Below are positions 1 through 5,595 of a stretch of 10,820 nucleotides of DNA, piece by piece (the first letter of the stretch is position 1; the number at the start of each line of letters is the position of its first letter). Source of the DNA: Brevundimonas sp. UBA4609 (GTDB taxonomy: Bacteria > Pseudomonadota > Alphaproteobacteria > Caulobacterales > Caulobacteraceae); the NCBI GenBank assembly GCA_002386585.1, contig DGIZ01000217.1, positions 1 to 10,820 of the forward strand, written 5' to 3'. Both the position numbers and the translations under genes were made by a program. Under the pieces are notes generated by a model. That model saw only the letters and a program-made list of their open reading frames with translations. It was not told where the DNA came from and made no database searches.

Positions 1-1502
1 GATCTGGCGAGGCCCGCGCCATGGCCGCCGGCGCCCCCTTCGGCTCGGCCGTGATCGGCGGCGAGGACCTGTTCGCCGGTCGGGTCGAGGAGCCGAATGC
101 GGCCCTGGCCCTGCTGACCGGCCCGGCCGCTTCGGGCGACGCCGCCTTCGGCCATCTGTTCGACCCGGCGGGCGTGGCCGAGGCCAGGACCAAGCTGGAG
201 GCCGGATCGTCCGGCCCGATCGAGCTGATCGCCCGCGCCCACCCGGATCGGCAACTTCACCTCTATGTCGCGCTGGAAGGCGACAAGCGCCGCGTCTGGC
301 TGTTCGACGTGGCGGCGCAAAAGTCGATGGAGTTGCAACTCTCCCAAGCCCAGAAGATGCAGGCCGTGGGCCAGTTGGCGGGCGGGGTGGCGCACGACTT
401 CAACAACCTGCTGACGGCGATCCAGCTGCAGCTGTCCGGCCTGCTGGAGCGGCACCCGGTCGGCGATCCCTCCTATGAGGGGCTGAACGAGATCCGCCAG
501 ACGGCCATCCGCGCCGCCGATCTGGTGCGCAAGCTGCTGGCCTTCTCGCGCAAGTCGACGGTGCGGCGCGAGCGGCTGGACCTGGGCGAGCTGGTCGGCG
601 AGTTCGCCGTGCTTCTGCGTCGTCTGCTGCGCGAGGACGTGCGGCTGGAGACCGACTACGGCCGCGACCTGCCGCTGGTGCTGGCCGACAAGAGCCAGCT
701 GGAGACGGCGGTGATGAACCTGGCGGTCAACGCCCGCGACGCCATGCGCGGCGTGGTCGAGCCGGGCGCGGGCGTGGTCACGATCAAGACCCGTCGTCTG
801 ACCGGCGCGCAGGCGCGCGACCTGGGCTGGCGCGAGGCCTCCGAGGACGTCGCCCTGATCGAGGTGTCGGACACCGGCCCCGGCGTGCCGACGGCCCTGC
901 TGGACAAGATCTTCGAGCCCTTCTTCACCACCAAGGCGGTGAACGAGGGAACGGGCATGGGTCTGGCCACAGTCTACGGCATCGCCCAGCAGGCGGGCGG
1001 CCACATCACGGTCGCCAATCTTGAGAATGCGGGCGCCGCCTTCCGCATCTTCCTGCCCGCCGCCACGGCCGAGGAACTTGTCGAGGCCCCGGTGGTCGAG
1101 AAGGTCGTCAAGGCGCCGCGCGACCTGTCGGGCGCGGGCCGCATCCTGTTCGTGGAAGACGAGGCCGCCGTGCGCGGCATCGCCGCCCGCCTGCTGCGCC
1201 AGCGCGGCTATGAGGTGATCGAGGCGGCCGACGGCGAGGAGGCCCTGATCCTGGCCGAGGAATGGGCGGGCCAGATCGACATGCTGATCTCGGACGTCAT
1301 CATGCCGGGGCTGGACGGGCCGTCGCTGCTGAGGAAGGCGCGGCCCTTCCTGGGCGACGCGCCGGTGATGTTCATCTCGGGCTATGCCGAGAGCGACTTC
1401 TCGGACCTGCTGCAGGACGAGGTCGGGGTGTCCTTCCTGCCCAAGCCGCTGGACATCAAGACCCTGGCCGAACGGGTGAAGCAGGAGCTTCACGCGGGCT
1501 GA
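1..1502 (+). CDS. cckA: CckA hybrid sensor histidine kinase (5' partial)
   Basis: The C-terminal 499 codons of the essential Caulobacterales cell-cycle kinase CckA, which sits at the inner membrane and feeds phosphate through ChpT to CtrA and CpdR. The frame is open to the left edge (whole codons from base 3), so the ATG at 21 is internal. The N-terminal membrane segments and first PAS domain are missing. Numbering from that Met: the end of a PAS-like region lies near 1-105; the H-box AHDFNN carries phospho-acceptor His125; the N-box [10 protein letters not shown] is at 233-242; the G1 box DTGPG starts at 284; FEPFFTTK and the G2 box GTGMGLA (310) complete the ATPase. A receiver domain spans about 375-492, with acceptor Asp425 in LISDVIMPG and the conserved lysine in FLPKP. 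The stretch around the H-box and the receiver closely match what I recall of Caulobacter CckA. All catalytic residues seen are intact, so both kinase and phosphatase activity are expected. Confidence 0.95.
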   Translation, partial: SGEARAMAAGAPFGSAVIGGEDLFAGRVEEPNAALALLTGPAASGDAAFGHLFDPAGVAEARTKLEAGSSGPIELIARAHPDRQLHLYVALEGDKRRVWLFDVAAQKSMELQLSQAQKMQAVGQLAGGVAHDFNNLLTAIQLQLSGLLERHPVGDPSYEGLNEIRQTAIRAADLVRKLLAFSRKSTVRRERLDLGELVGEFAVLLRRLLREDVRLETDYGRDLPLVLADKSQLETAVMNLAVNARDAMRGVVEPGAGVVTIKTRRLTGAQARDLGWREASEDVALIEVSDTGPGVPTALLDKIFEPFFTTKAVNEGTGMGLATVYGIAQQAGGHITVANLENAGAAFRIFLPAATAEELVEAPVVEKVVKAPRDLSGAGRILFVEDEAAVRGIAARLLRQRGYEVIEAADGEEALILAEEWAGQIDMLISDVIMPGLDGPSLLRKARPFLGDAPVMFISGYAESDFSDLLQDEVGVSFLPKPLDIKTLAERVKQELHAG

Positions 1503-1510
1503 TGCAGGGC

Positions 1511-1527
1511 GAGGGCGTCAGGCCCTC
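1511..1527. terminator. Hairpin between convergent cckA and the 60-aa gene
   Basis: GAGGGC (1511-1516), a five-base loop GTCAG, then GCCCTC (1522-1527) form a perfect 6-bp stem starting 8 bases after the cckA stop. It overlaps the stop codon of the opposing small gene. No T-tract follows on either strand, so it may be a weak bidirectional terminator or an mRNA 3'-end stabiliser. Confidence 0.35.
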
Positions 1528-1700
1528 AGGTCGAGCCGATCGTCCGACGACCAGCGCCGCTCCCGCGCGGCTTCGTGCAGGGTATCGGCGAGATCGAGCA
1601 ACTGATGACGGCGGAGACGCGGAATCACTTCCAGCAACTGCAGGCGCAGGCTTTCGGCTTCGGCGTCGGAGAGGAAGGCGTCGCGAGAACGACCAGACAT
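1518..1700 (-). CDS. Small hypothetical protein, 60 aa
   Basis: I do not recognise a family. The ATG at 1700 gives a 60-residue soluble protein with no signal peptide or membrane segment. It begins MSGRSRDAFLSDAEAESLRL and continues as a charged, leucine-rich sequence that looks almost wholly helical (heptad-like leucines near 18-45), ending in an Arg/Asp-rich tail. A purine-rich GGGCGG lies about 7 bases before the start, a weak Shine-Dalgarno site. By hand count, 45 of 60 sense codons end in G or C, lower than the flanking genes but consistent with coding. It converges on cckA with a 15-base gap and diverges from sod. The same frame stays open rightward through the antisense of sod, but that extension is a GC-rich shadow; this end is the plausible gene. 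It could be a small regulatory or adaptor protein, which is only a guess. Confidence 0.6.
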   Translation of the reverse strand: MSGRSRDAFLSDAEAESLRLQLLEVIPRLRRHQLLDLADTLHEAARERRWSSDDRLDLRA

Positions 1701-1825
1701 GGCGCACCGCCCTGAAAAGCGACCGGAAAGACGGTCAGGGGCGTTCGGAAAACAGCTATTTCGCGCTTTAGGTTCCGAAAATCGGCTTTGGCTCGAGAAT
1801 TGTGAACAAAGGCGACGTTCAAGGC

Positions 1826-1853
1826 TTGGGTATGTCGCGCGCGGCCCTAGATA
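1826..1853 (+). promoter_or_regulatory. Candidate sod promoter
   Basis: TTGGGT (1826-1831), a 16-base spacer, then TAGATA (1848-1853) resemble -35 and -10 elements. They would give a leader of roughly 30 bases before sod. The match to consensus is partial. The 192-base gap also holds a small hairpin GACCG/CGGTC (1721-1736) in the leader of the opposing 60-aa gene. Confidence 0.35.
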
Positions 1854-1892
1854 GGGTCCAGAGGAATCAAACGCCGTAAAGAGGAGTCTCCC

Positions 1893-2507
1893 ATGGCCTT
1901 CACCCTGCCCCCGCTGCCCTACGCCTATGACGCGCTGGAGCCGGCCATCGACAAGGAGACGATGACCTTCCACCACGACAAGCATCACCAGACCTACGTC
2001 GACAATCTGAACAAGGCGATCGACGCCGACGCCTCCCTGCAGGGCAAGTCGCTCGAAGACCTGTTCGCCCAGATGTCGAAGCTGCCCAAGGCGGTCCGCA
2101 ACAACGGCGGCGGCCACTGGAACCACAGCCTGTTCTGGGAACTGCTGGCCCCGGCCGACAAGGCGGGCGCGCCCTCGGCCGAACTGGCCGCCAAGATCGA
2201 CGCCGAACTGGGCGGCATGGACAAGTTCAAGGCCGACTTCGACGCCGCCGGCGCCGGCCAGTTCGGCTCGGGCTGGGCCTGGCTGATCCTGCAGGACGGC
2301 AAGCTGAAGGTCACCTCGACCCCGAACCAGGACAACCCGCTGATGGATCTGGCCGACGAGAAGGGCGCCGTCCTTCTGGCCGCCGACGTGTGGGAGCACG
2401 CCTACTACCTCAAGTACCAGAACCGCCGCGTCGACTACCTCAAGGCCTTCTGGTCGGTGGTGAACTGGAACAAGGTCAACGAACTGTACGAAGCCGCCAA
2501 GGGCTGA
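1893..2507 (+). CDS. sodB: Superoxide dismutase, Fe/Mn family
   Basis: A 204-residue cytoplasmic superoxide dismutase (2 superoxide + 2 H+ to H2O2 + O2), of normal full length. The four metal ligands are all present: His27 in [11 protein letters not shown], His78 in WNHSLFW, and Asp165 and His169 in the family signature DVWEHAYY. The second-shell glutamine that separates Mn from Fe enzymes is at Gln146 (STPNQDNPL), with Gly74 in NNGGGHWNH. That is the E. coli MnSOD arrangement, whereas FeSOD has Gln at the Gly position. Metal use may therefore be Mn or cambialistic, even though the housekeeping alphaproteobacterial gene is usually named sodB. The start is fixed by AGAGGAG (1880-1886) six bases upstream and by the conserved [11 protein letters not shown]-terminus. 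No signal peptide is present. The gene appears monocistronic, ending at a strong hairpin shared with the convergent amidohydrolase. Confidence 0.96.
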   Translation: MAFTLPPLPYAYDALEPAIDKETMTFHHDKHHQTYVDNLNKAIDADASLQGKSLEDLFAQMSKLPKAVRNNGGGHWNHSLFWELLAPADKAGAPSAELAAKIDAELGGMDKFKADFDAAGAGQFGSGWAWLILQDGKLKVTSTPNQDNPLMDLADEKGAVLLAADVWEHAYYLKYQNRRVDYLKAFWSVVNWNKVNELYEAAKG

Positions 2508-2534
2508 TCGCCCGGCGTCTGAGCGCCTGATCTG

Positions 2535-2569
2535 CGGCCGTCGTTTCCGAAGGGAAGCGGCGGCCGTTT
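2535..2569. terminator. Bidirectional terminator between sod and amidohydrolase
   Basis: A 14-bp stem (2535-2548 with 2553-2566, two G-U pairs on the + strand RNA) closed by a GAAG loop is followed by TTT and a T-rich tract. It lies 27 bases after the sod stop and directly before the stop of the convergent gene, so it probably ends transcription from both sides. Confidence 0.75.
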
Positions 2570-2573
2570 CCAT

Positions 2574-4049
2574 TTAGTCCGCCTGCTCCTCGGCCATGAG
2601 GGCGGCCAGCAGCGCCTCGCCGTCCTCCAGGGCCCTGTTCTTCAGGGCGGCGGGGTCAAGGACCTGACCGTCCAGTATGACTTGACGCAGGCGTCGGGTG
2701 TCGCGGATGTCCTGCGACGGGTCGCCCTCCACGATCAGCAGGTCGGCGCGGCGTCCCACGGCGATGCGGCCGATGTCCTCACGTTGCAGGATGTCCGCTG
2801 CGGTTCCGGTCGCCGACGACAGCGCCTGGAGGGGACTCAGGCCCGCGCGGGTCATCAGCTCCATTTCCAGATGAAGACCGCCGCCCGGCAGGTTGTAGGC
2901 GCCTGCGGGCGTGTCGGAGCCCGCGCCTATGCGGCCGCCCAGTTGGGCCAAGCGCACCATCACGGCCGCGCCGATGCGGGCGTCCAGCCTCGCCTTGCCG
3001 TTGCTCTCGGCATTGGCGTGGAAATGCTGATGGACGCCGCGCCATTGCTGATCCAGCCCGTCGCGGACCGACCCCTGCGCGTCGCCCAACGGCAGATCGG
3101 CCAACGCCGGATCGGGCGATTGCGTCTCGGCGGTGAAGTGGGAGACGGACAGGGTGGGGACCAGCGCCGTCTGCGCCGTCAGCAATGCGCGGGCCAGCTG
3201 ATCGATCAGGGCGGGATCGAGAACGTCTGCATCCAGATCGCCGCCCAGACGACGGTAGGCCAGGGCCGCGCCGCTGGCGTGCTCCAGACTGTCCAGGCCC
3301 AGGGCGGCGGCTTGAAGGAGATCGACCTCCGCGCCTCCGAGACCGCGCGTCGAGGCCATGCCCAGATCGGCCATGGTCGGCAGGCCCAACGCCCTGGCGC
3401 GCTGGACAGCGGCGGCGAAGGCGTCGGGCGGCAGCTGTTCGTACAGCTTGACCCAGTCGGCGCCTTCCGCCGTCAGGGCGTCCACGGCGGCGATCGCCTG
3501 CTCGGGCGTCTCCGCGATCAGCAGTTCGACGCCTTCCAGCGACGGACCGTCGGCCGGGCGCGCCGGTGACGGCCCGTCCGGCCCCGCCGCGGGGTAGAAG
3601 CGCTTGATGATGCTGTTCTCGCCGTCCAGCATCGGCCCGGCCCAGACCAGACGGGTCTGCGGCGCGGGCAGGGCCTTCAGGGTCCGGACCATCGCCAGGT
3701 CGGTGTTGGCGGACCGCACCGTGGTCACGCCCGAAGCCAGGAACCAGCCGTAGTAATGGGGGCGCGGGTGAGCGTGCAGATCGATCAGGCCCGGCATGAT
3801 GCTGCCTTCGCCCGCGTCGATGAAAACGGCGCCTGGAGGCGCGGCGCAATCGGCCGCCTTGCCGACGCAGGTGATGACGCCGTCGATCGCCACGACCCGG
3901 CCCTGAGGGATCGGCGCTGCGCCCGAGCCGTCGATGATCCGACCGGAAAGCACTAGGGCGTCGGGTCGGTCGGCCTCGCCGGCCTGCGCCGCCGTCGCGG
4001 TCAGAACGGCCAGGGCCGTCGCCGCCGTGCGCCAGAGCTTGCCCATCAT
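2574..4049 (-). CDS. Secreted metal-dependent amidohydrolase
   Basis: A 491-residue amidohydrolase-superfamily enzyme, probably periplasmic. The chosen start, ATG at 4049, is preceded at 5 bases by GGGAGGAG and yields a Sec signal peptide (MMGKLWRTAATALAVLTATA, cleavage after AQA, residue 23). An upstream ATG at 4157 would bury this signal. The N-terminal beta-sandwich (about 30-85) leads into PGLIDLHAHPRP with metal ligands His92 and His94. Lys201 in WVKLYEQ fits the carboxylated lysine. His257 (SLEHASG) and catalytic Asp379 (GAGSDTPAG) follow. The C-terminal SATGTAADIL and IGRIAVGRRADLLIVEGDP are typical of imidazolonepropionase- and Xaa-Pro/Xaa-Arg-dipeptidase-like members. The usual strand-5 histidine is not seen; the equivalent stretch reads LPTMADLGM (223-231). 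The substrate cannot be deduced; a cyclic amide, dipeptide or lactam is possible. It is a single gene, divergent from rpsD. Confidence 0.88.
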   Translation of the reverse strand: MMGKLWRTAATALAVLTATAAQAGEADRPDALVLSGRIIDGSGAAPIPQGRVVAIDGVITCVGKAADCAAPPGAVFIDAGEGSIMPGLIDLHAHPRPHYYGWFLASGVTTVRSANTDLAMVRTLKALPAPQTRLVWAGPMLDGENSIIKRFYPAAGPDGPSPARPADGPSLEGVELLIAETPEQAIAAVDALTAEGADWVKLYEQLPPDAFAAAVQRARALGLPTMADLGMASTRGLGGAEVDLLQAAALGLDSLEHASGAALAYRRLGGDLDADVLDPALIDQLARALLTAQTALVPTLSVSHFTAETQSPDPALADLPLGDAQGSVRDGLDQQWRGVHQHFHANAESNGKARLDARIGAAVMVRLAQLGGRIGAGSDTPAGAYNLPGGGLHLEMELMTRAGLSPLQALSSATGTAADILQREDIGRIAVGRRADLLIVEGDPSQDIRDTRRLRQVILDGQVLDPAALKNRALEDGEALLAALMAEEQAD

Positions 4050-4054
4050 GTCGT

Positions 4055-4062
4055 CTCCTCCC
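4055..4062 (-). promoter_or_regulatory. Ribosome binding site fixing the amidohydrolase start
   Basis: Read on the - strand this is GGGAGGAG, five bases before the ATG at 4049. It is the strongest Shine-Dalgarno match near any candidate start and coincides with the start of the signal peptide. Confidence 0.75.
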
Positions 4063-4156
4063 GAGCTGTTTCTTCTGGTTCGGACAACTGCACGGGCGGA
4101 GGCTGCAGGCTCAAGTTTCCTTTCTGTCATGCTGGAGGCGAGAACGGCCGCCGACA

Positions 4157-4185
4157 TTGACTCCCGGCCGCGTCGCCTTCATAAG
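4157..4185 (+). promoter_or_regulatory. Candidate distal rpsD promoter
   Basis: TTGACT (4157-4162), a 17-base spacer, then CATAAG (4180-4185). The -35 matches the consensus at five of six bases with ideal spacing. It would give an rpsD leader of about 120 bases. Confidence 0.45.
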
Positions 4186-4242
4186 CCCGGCCTTCTCGCA
4201 CCGGGTTTCGCCCGAGGCGCGATGTCTATTACGGACGATGCG

Positions 4243-4271
4243 TGGACCGCCGTTGAGATCGCCGCTCCAAT
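4243..4271 (+). promoter_or_regulatory. Candidate proximal rpsD promoter
   Basis: TGGACC (4243-4248), a 17-base spacer, then TCCAAT (4266-4271) match consensus at four of six bases each. This would give a short leader of about 33 bases. It competes with the distal candidate; the sequence alone does not decide. The rest of the 4050-4310 gap shows only short G/C-rich inverted repeats, for example CGGG/CCCG around 4202-4214. Confidence 0.3.
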
Positions 4272-4310
4272 AGGGGAGGGGCCGGGCCGCATCATGATGA
4301 AGAGTGACAC

Positions 4311-4928
4311 ATGTCCAAGCGCCATAGCGCCAAGTACAAACTCGACCGGGCCATGGGTGAAAACCTGTGGGGTCGCGCCAAGTCTCCCGTCAACAAGCGT
4401 TCCTACGGCCCCGGCCAGCACGGCCAGCGCCGCAAGTCCAAGGTCTCTGACTTCGGCCTGCAGCTGAAGGCCAAGCAGAAGCTGAAGGGCTACTACGGCA
4501 ACATCACCGAGAAGCAATTCGCGGCGACCTACGCCGAAGCCGCCCGTCGCAAGGGCAACACCTCGGAAAACCTGATCGGTCTGCTGGAATCGCGTCTGGA
4601 CGCCATCGTCTACCGCGCCAAGTTCGTGCCGACCGTCTGGGCCGCCCGTCAGTTCGTTTCGCACGGCCACGTGACCGTGGACGGCAAGAAGGTCGACATC
4701 GGTTCGTACCGCGTCAAGCCGGGCCAGGTCATCGAGGTCAAGGAAAAGTCGCGCAACATGGCTCTGGTGCTCGAAGCCCAGCAGTCGAGCGAGCGCGACC
4801 TGCCTGACTATCTGGAACTGGGCGATCGCGGTTTCTCGGTCCGTTACGGCCGCGTGCCGGAACTGTCCGACGTTCCGTACCCGGTGAAGATGGAGCCGAA
4901 CCTGGTCGTCGAATACTACTCCTCGTAA
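4311..4928 (+). CDS. rpsD: 30S ribosomal protein S4
   Basis: A 205-residue S4, of normal full length, which binds 16S rRNA early in small-subunit assembly and helps form the mRNA entry site. It begins [20 protein letters not shown], followed by [18 protein letters not shown], the alphaproteobacterial form without the zinc-binding cysteines (there is no Cys in the protein). The S4 RNA-binding domain covers about 93-155 ([13 protein letters not shown], then [20 protein letters not shown]). The C-terminus ends [10 protein letters not shown], as in alphaproteobacterial homologues. The Shine-Dalgarno site is weak (GAAGAG, about six bases upstream). Here rpsD stands alone, outside the alpha operon where enterobacteria keep it, flanked by candidate promoters and a strong terminator, so it is probably monocistronic. 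Confidence 0.98.
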   Translation: MSKRHSAKYKLDRAMGENLWGRAKSPVNKRSYGPGQHGQRRKSKVSDFGLQLKAKQKLKGYYGNITEKQFAATYAEAARRKGNTSENLIGLLESRLDAIVYRAKFVPTVWAARQFVSHGHVTVDGKKVDIGSYRVKPGQVIEVKEKSRNMALVLEAQQSSERDLPDYLELGDRGFSVRYGRVPELSDVPYPVKMEPNLVVEYYSS

Positions 4929-4977
4929 GTTCGACGGACCTGCCCGATCCGTCGGGCGCGGTTTCAGGGTCAAGAAA

Positions 4978-5007
4978 AGGCTCCGGCTCGCCGGGGCCTC
5001 TTTTTTT
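4978..5007 (+). terminator. Rho-independent terminator of rpsD
   Basis: AGGCTCCGG (4978-4986), loop CTCG, then CCGGGGCCT (4991-4999) form a 9-bp stem with one G-U pair, followed by C and seven T residues (5001-5007). A second 6-bp hairpin GCCCGA/TCGGGC (4942-4957) lies between the stop codon and this terminator. Confidence 0.92.
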
Positions 5008-5089
5008 ATCCGACGCAGCGGCGGTTCCCTTTTGGGCCAAACCAAGGCATGTTGCGCCGGCTGTCAGGATCGAGCCGCGGGAGGCTGAA

Positions 5090-5482
5090 ATGAGATATCG
5101 GATCGCTTTCTGCGCCGCTGTGGCGCTATCCGTCGTCCTGACCGGCTGCGCCCAGAAGCCGGGCTCGCTGGTGCGGACCGAAGGGATGCCGGGCCAGCTG
5201 GAGCCGATCCACGCCGCGGCCTTCACCCGCGACCTGGCCGTGTTCCGCGTCAGCTCCAACGGCTGCACCGACAAGAGCGACGTGAAGCCCTTCATCACCC
5301 GGCTCAAGGATTCGGCGGTCATCACCCTGCGCCGCCTGGACGAGGATCGCTGCACCCGTCCGATCAAGGGCGGGGTCCAGGTCGAATGGACCTTCCAGGA
5401 ACTGGGCCTGCCGCCCGGCGCCAATGTCGTGGTCAACAACCCCTACATGATGGACGGCGCGGCCGTAGCCATCAGCCAGTGA
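5090..5482 (+). CDS. Hypothetical lipoprotein, SNGCT family, 130 aa
   Basis: No named family is recognised. The N-terminus is a lipoprotein signal peptide with lipobox LTGC, so Cys20 would be lipidated. The next residue is Ala rather than Asp, which favours outer-membrane sorting by the usual Lol rule. The mature part (about 110 residues) holds SSNGCT (55-60, Cys59), DEDRC (Cys88), VEWTFQELGL (Trp100) and VVVNNP. The two mature cysteines may form a disulfide. The lipoprotein encoded at 9328-9708 shows the same motif order and spacing, so the two are paralogues. The start is supported by GGGAGG (5079-5084), five bases before the ATG. The gene follows the rpsD terminator and is closed by its own terminator, so it is probably monocistronic. 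I see no convincing promoter in the roughly 80 bases after the rpsD terminator. Confidence 0.88.
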   Translation: MRYRIAFCAAVALSVVLTGCAQKPGSLVRTEGMPGQLEPIHAAAFTRDLAVFRVSSNGCTDKSDVKPFITRLKDSAVITLRRLDEDRCTRPIKGGVQVEWTFQELGLPPGANVVVNNPYMMDGAAVAISQ

Positions 5483-5487
5483 GGGCG

Positions 5488-5510
5488 AAGGCCGTTAGGG
5501 CGGCCTTTTT
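5488..5510 (+). terminator. Rho-independent terminator of the lipoprotein gene
   Basis: AAGGCCG (5488-5494), a six-base loop, then CGGCCTT (5501-5507) form a 7-bp stem that runs into TTTTT and begins 5 bases after the stop codon. Confidence 0.85.
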
Positions 5511-5557
5511 CAACTTTCCTTTATCCATATCGAAACAGCCAGGGTTAACGCCTGGGA

Positions 5558-5565
5558 GCTAGAAC
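5558..5565 (+). promoter_or_regulatory. Candidate -10 element upstream of the MHYT gene
   Basis: GCTAGAAC fits the Caulobacter housekeeping -10 pattern GCTANAWC at every position, 30 bases before the start codon. No -35 is well placed: TTAACGC (5545-5551) resembles TTGACGS but is only six bases away. A short inverted repeat CCAGG/CCTGG (5539-5543 with 5551-5555) overlaps this region and could be a regulator site. Confidence 0.35.
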
Positions 5566-5595
5566 GGCCGGCTCTTTTCCTCCCCGGCGTCTTCC

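Noticed and set aside
1701..2573. Rightward extension of the frame containing the 60-aa - strand protein
   Set aside because: This part is antisense to the dismutase gene and has shadow-like composition; only the 1518-1700 end looks coding.
2682..3569. A 295-codon + strand frame
   Set aside because: Antisense to the amidohydrolase; no recognisable motif.
4050..4157. Longer N-terminus for the amidohydrolase
   Set aside because: It would place 36 residues before a clear signal peptide, and the strong ribosome site lies at the inner ATG.
4179..5045. A 288-codon - strand frame across rpsD
   Set aside because: Antisense to rpsD and its terminator; no domain and no promoter support.
5545..5565. 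Full Caulobacter housekeeping promoter TTAACGC with GCTAGAAC
   Set aside because: Both halves look right, but they are only six bases apart, too close for this promoter class; only the -10 is retained as a candidate.
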